Source of the DNA: Pseudomonadota bacterium
GTDB lineage: Bacteria > Pseudomonadota > Alphaproteobacteria > Rhizobiales > Rhizobiaceae
DNA length: 10,597 nt
Reading direction: 5' to 3'
Assembly (NCBI GenBank): GCA_023419995.1
Contig: JAEZXF010000393.1
Location: 1 to 10,597 of the forward strand
A program made the position numbers and the translations under genes. The notes below the pieces were generated by a model that saw only the letters and a list, made by a program, of their open reading frames with translations, ran no database searches and was not told where the DNA came from. Below are positions 7,668 to 10,597 of the stretch, piece by piece (the stretch's first letter is position 1; every line of letters begins with the position of its first letter).

Positions 7668-7671
7668 GGCG

Positions 7672-8658
7672 ATGACGATCTCCCGCGAAACCGCCGTCAG
7701 CGTCGCGCTCGTCCTCGTGCTGCTCGCCATCCCCTATGCCGCGATCGAGCTCGGCAAGCCGTTCTACGTGACGCTGGCGACCCGCATGGCCATCCTCGGC
7801 CTCGCCGCCGTCGGCCTCAACATCGCGCTCGGCCTCGGCGGGCTGGTGTCGTTCGGCCATGCCGCCTTTTTCGGCGTCGGCGGCTACGCGGCCGGCATCC
7901 TCGCCAGCCACGCCTTCGCCGGCCAGCCGCTCAACCTCGGCCTGCTCATGCTGCCTGGCACCACCACGATGCCGGTGATCTGGCTGGTCGCGCTGGCGAC
8001 CGGCGGGCTGCTGGCGGCGGCGATCGGCGCCATCTCGCTGCGCACCTCCGGCGTCTACTTCATCATGATCACCCTCGCCTTCGCGCAGATGACCTACTAT
8101 TTCGCGATCTCCTGGCCGGCCTATGGCGGCGAGGACGGGCTGTCGATCACGCTGCGCAACACCTTTCCCGGCGTCAACACGATGGTGCCGGTCAACTTCT
8201 TCCTGATCGCCTGGAGCCTTCTCGTCGCCGCGCTCGTCCTGTTCGCGCTCGTCCGGGGCTCACGCTTCGGCGCGGCGCTGCAGGCCGCGCGGCAGAACGA
8301 GGTGCGGGTCGCCACCGTCGGCATCGAGCCCTACCGCATCCGGCTTGCCGCCTTCGTCCTCTCCGGCATGATCACGGCGCTGGCCGGCGCGCTCTATGCC
8401 GACTTGAACCGCTTCGTCAGCCCGTCGATGCTGTCGTGGCACATGTCGGGCGAGTTCATCGTGCTCATCATCCTCGGCGGCGTCGGGCGGCTCGCCGGCC
8501 CGGTGGCGGGGGCGATGCTGTTCGTGCTGTTCGAATACCTGCTCGGCGGGCTCACCGAGCGCTGGCAGTTCTTCCTCGGGCTGGCGCTGCTGGGCGTGGT
8601 GCTGTTCGCGCGCGGCGGGCTGGTCGGGCTCGTCGCCGGGAGGCCGCGCCATGATTGA
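7672..8658 (+). CDS. LivM-type inner-membrane permease of ABC importer
   Basis: 328 residues, a polytopic membrane protein with roughly eight to ten hydrophobic segments. The LivM signature is at 50-77 (NIALGLGGLVSFGHAAFFGVGGYAAGIL; key residues N50, G56, F61, G62, H63), followed by SLRTSGVYFIMITLAFAQM (122-140). The coupling loop facing the ATPases is near 203-240, with AARQNEVRVATVGI and then LSGMITALAGALYA. The short basic C-terminal tail (GRPRHD) replaces the longer tails or fused ATPase domains seen in some LivM proteins. The start lies 4 bases after the LivH stop with GAGG in front. The end overlaps the first ATPase gene by 8 bases, so stoichiometric synthesis of the permease and ATPase subunits is likely. 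Confidence 0.94.
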   Translation: MTISRETAVSVALVLVLLAIPYAAIELGKPFYVTLATRMAILGLAAVGLNIALGLGGLVSFGHAAFFGVGGYAAGILASHAFAGQPLNLGLLMLPGTTTMPVIWLVALATGGLLAAAIGAISLRTSGVYFIMITLAFAQMTYYFAISWPAYGGEDGLSITLRNTFPGVNTMVPVNFFLIAWSLLVAALVLFALVRGSRFGAALQAARQNEVRVATVGIEPYRIRLAAFVLSGMITALAGALYADLNRFVSPSMLSWHMSGEFIVLIILGGVGRLAGPVAGAMLFVLFEYLLGGLTERWQFFLGLALLGVVLFARGGLVGLVAGRPRHD

Positions 8659-9396
8659 GCCCGTCCTCGCCGTTTCCGGCCTGACCAAGAGCTTCGGCGC
8701 GCTCAAGGCCACGGAGAACGTCTCGCTCGACCTCCGGCCGGGCGAGATCCACGCGCTGATCGGCCCGAACGGGGCCGGCAAATCGACGCTGATCCACCAG
8801 ATCGCCGGCACGCTGAAGCCGGACGGCGGCGACGTGCTCTTCCTCGGGCAGACCGTGACGCATCTGGGCGTCGCCGGGCGGGCGCGGCTCGGCCTCGGCC
8901 GCTCGTTCCAGGTGTCGTCGCTGGCGCCGGAGTTCTCGGCGCTGCGCAACGTGATGCTCGCCGTGCAGGCGCGGCAGGGCTCGTCCTTCCGCTTCTTCCG
9001 GCCGGTGACGCGCGACGCCTCGCTCACCGGGCCGGCGCTCGCCGCGCTCGAGCGCGTCGGGCTGAAGGAGCGCGCGGGCGCCGCCGCGGCCGAACTGTCG
9101 CACGGCGAGCGCCGGCAGCTCGAGATCGCCATCGCGCTGGCGCTCGGCTCGAAGGCGTTCCTGCTCGACGAGCCGATGGCCGGCATGGGGCCGGAAGGCT
9201 CGCGGGCGCTGACCGCCTTCCTCGACGGGCTGCGCCGCGAGGCGCCCATCCTGCTGGTCGAGCACGACATGGACGCGGTGTTCGCGCTCGCCGACCGCAT
9301 CTCGGTGCTGGTCTACGGCCGCATCATCGCCTCCGGCACGGTCGACGAGATCCGCGCCGACCCGGAAGTGCGCCGCGCCTATCTGGGAGACCCGGC

Positions 9397-9400
<4 letters not shown>
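8651..9400 (+). CDS. LivG-type ATPase of ABC importer
   Basis: 249 residues, the usual LivG length. All nucleotide-binding elements are visible: Walker A GPNGAGKST (38-46), Q-loop Gln87 in RSFQVSS, ABC signature LSHGERRQ (149-156, with H in place of the first G of LSGGE), Walker B AFLLDEP (169-175) with catalytic Glu174, and H-loop His205 in VEHDMD. The FGALKATENVSLDLRPGEIHALIGP start region is typical of this family. It should energise uptake with the LivF-type partner on the cytoplasmic face of the permeases. ATG8651 lies inside the last codons of the LivM gene. The last four bases, ATGA, join it to the next ATPase gene. Confidence 0.95.
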
Positions 9401-10083
<683 letters not shown>

Positions 10084-10107
10084 CGCCGGAAGGACCGGAG
10101 AACCACC

Positions 10108-10509
10108 ATGACATCGCACCGCCTGCTGCACCCCGCCCACTGGAAGAAGGCCGTCGGCTACGCCAACGGGATTCTCGCCGAAGGGCGGACGGTCTGGATC
10201 GGCGGCCAGATCGGCTGGACCGGCGACCAGGTGTTCGAGGAGAAGGATCTGGTCGGCCAGGTGCGGCAGACGCTGCAGAACGTCGTCGCCGTGCTCGCCG
10301 AGGCCGGCGGCGGGCCCGAGGACATCGTGCGCATGACCTGGTACGTGGTCGACAAGAAGGATTATCTCGCCAACCTCAAGGGCGTCGGCGAGGCCTACCG
10401 CGCCGTCATCGGCCGGCACTTCCCGGCGATGACCATGGTGCAGGTGGCCGACCTGATCGAGGACGAGGCAAAGGTCGAGATCGAGGCGACCGCCGTCCTG
10501 CCGGCGTAG
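10108..10509 (+). CDS. RidA/YjgF/YER057c/UK114 family protein lacking the canonical arginine
   Basis: 133 residues, the full length of the small trimeric Rid fold. RTVWIGGQIGWTGD (27-40) is the strand region holding the N-terminal pocket, VGQVRQTLQNVVAVLAEAGG (49-68) is the first helix, and HFPAMTMVQVADL (104-116) followed by KVEIEATAV (122-130) is the C-terminal signature. RidA enzymes that hydrolyse 2-aminoacrylate-type imines carry an arginine (Arg105 of E. coli RidA) in a PARS context. Here that position is Met108 (PAMT), so the protein belongs with non-archetypal Rid groups whose activity is not established. It follows the ATPase gene by 24 bases with CGGAG before ATG10108. Location at the end of an amino-aromatic catabolic operon suggests action on an enamine, imine or related intermediate, which is inference. 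Confidence 0.92.
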   Translation: MTSHRLLHPAHWKKAVGYANGILAEGRTVWIGGQIGWTGDQVFEEKDLVGQVRQTLQNVVAVLAEAGGGPEDIVRMTWYVVDKKDYLANLKGVGEAYRAVIGRHFPAMTMVQVADLIEDEAKVEIEATAVLPA

Positions 10510-10597
10510 GGCCAGTCGGGAAGGGAACGGAACCGCTGTCCGCCCGCGGACCGGTCTGGCGGCGTCCCAAAAGAAACGCCGGCGGCTGGAGTCCAGC
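10510..10597 (+). terminator. Non-coding tail with a possible terminator cut by the window edge
   Basis: No gene is visible. GTCCGC/GCGGAC (10538-10543 and 10546-10551) could form a small hairpin without a T run. At the very end an A-rich stretch (10569-10576) leads into ACGCCGGCGGCTGG (10576-10589), a three-base loop, and CCAGC (10593-10597), which begins to repeat the stem in reverse complement. This is what the left half of a strong, possibly bidirectional, Rho-independent terminator would look like. The right arm and T run would be beyond the window, so this is only a candidate. GGCGT/ACGCC (10561-10565 and 10576-10580) is a competing weaker stem. Confidence 0.35.

Noticed and set aside
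5490..7730. Very long open frame on the minus strand (746 codons)
   Set aside because: It lies opposite the binding-protein and permease genes, runs through the repeat element, and its translation is low-complexity Arg/Asp/Glu/Gly-rich with no family resemblance. High GC leaves few stop codons in shadow frames.

Overview
This is a GC-rich, fully + strand, tightly packed catabolic and uptake locus. The protein families, the high GC content and an intergenic palindromic element built like the RIME-type repeats of rhizobia suggest an alphaproteobacterium of the Rhizobiales (Mesorhizobium or Phyllobacteriaceae-like). This placement is inference; no rRNA or other marker gene is present.

Layout. 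(1) Positions 2-5300 hold six genes with no gaps. Each start codon overlaps the previous stop: an SDR dehydrogenase (5' end outside the window), a MarR-family regulator, a crotonase-family protein, an acyl-CoA dehydrogenase, a benzoate/2-aminobenzoate-type CoA ligase, and tryptophan 2,3-dioxygenase (kynA). (2) Positions 5301-5390 are a short, less GC-rich leader with a possible promoter. (3) Positions 5391-10083 encode a complete branched-chain-amino-acid (Liv/HAAT) type ABC importer: periplasmic binding protein, two permeases and two ATPases. A roughly 140 bp inverted-repeat element (6562-6703) separates the binding-protein gene from the permeases. (4) Positions 10108-10509 encode a RidA/YjgF-family protein that lacks the canonical active-site arginine. 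(5) The last 88 bases are non-coding and may contain the first half of a terminator cut by the window edge.

How the genes may work together (inference). KynA opens the indole ring of tryptophan to N-formylkynurenine, and the usual downstream kynurenine route gives anthranilate. The ligase would activate anthranilate (or benzoate) to its CoA thioester. The SDR, crotonase and acyl-CoA dehydrogenase look like beta-oxidation-type steps that follow dearomatisation. The gene set resembles the aerobic CoA-dependent 2-aminobenzoate pathway described in Azoarcus evansii. The signature 2-aminobenzoyl-CoA monooxygenase/reductase, kynurenine formamidase and kynureninase are not in the window, so the pathway is a prediction. 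The ABC importer probably brings in an aromatic acid or amino-acid-like substrate, the MarR protein probably senses a pathway ligand, and the Rid protein may handle an enamine/imine or related intermediate.
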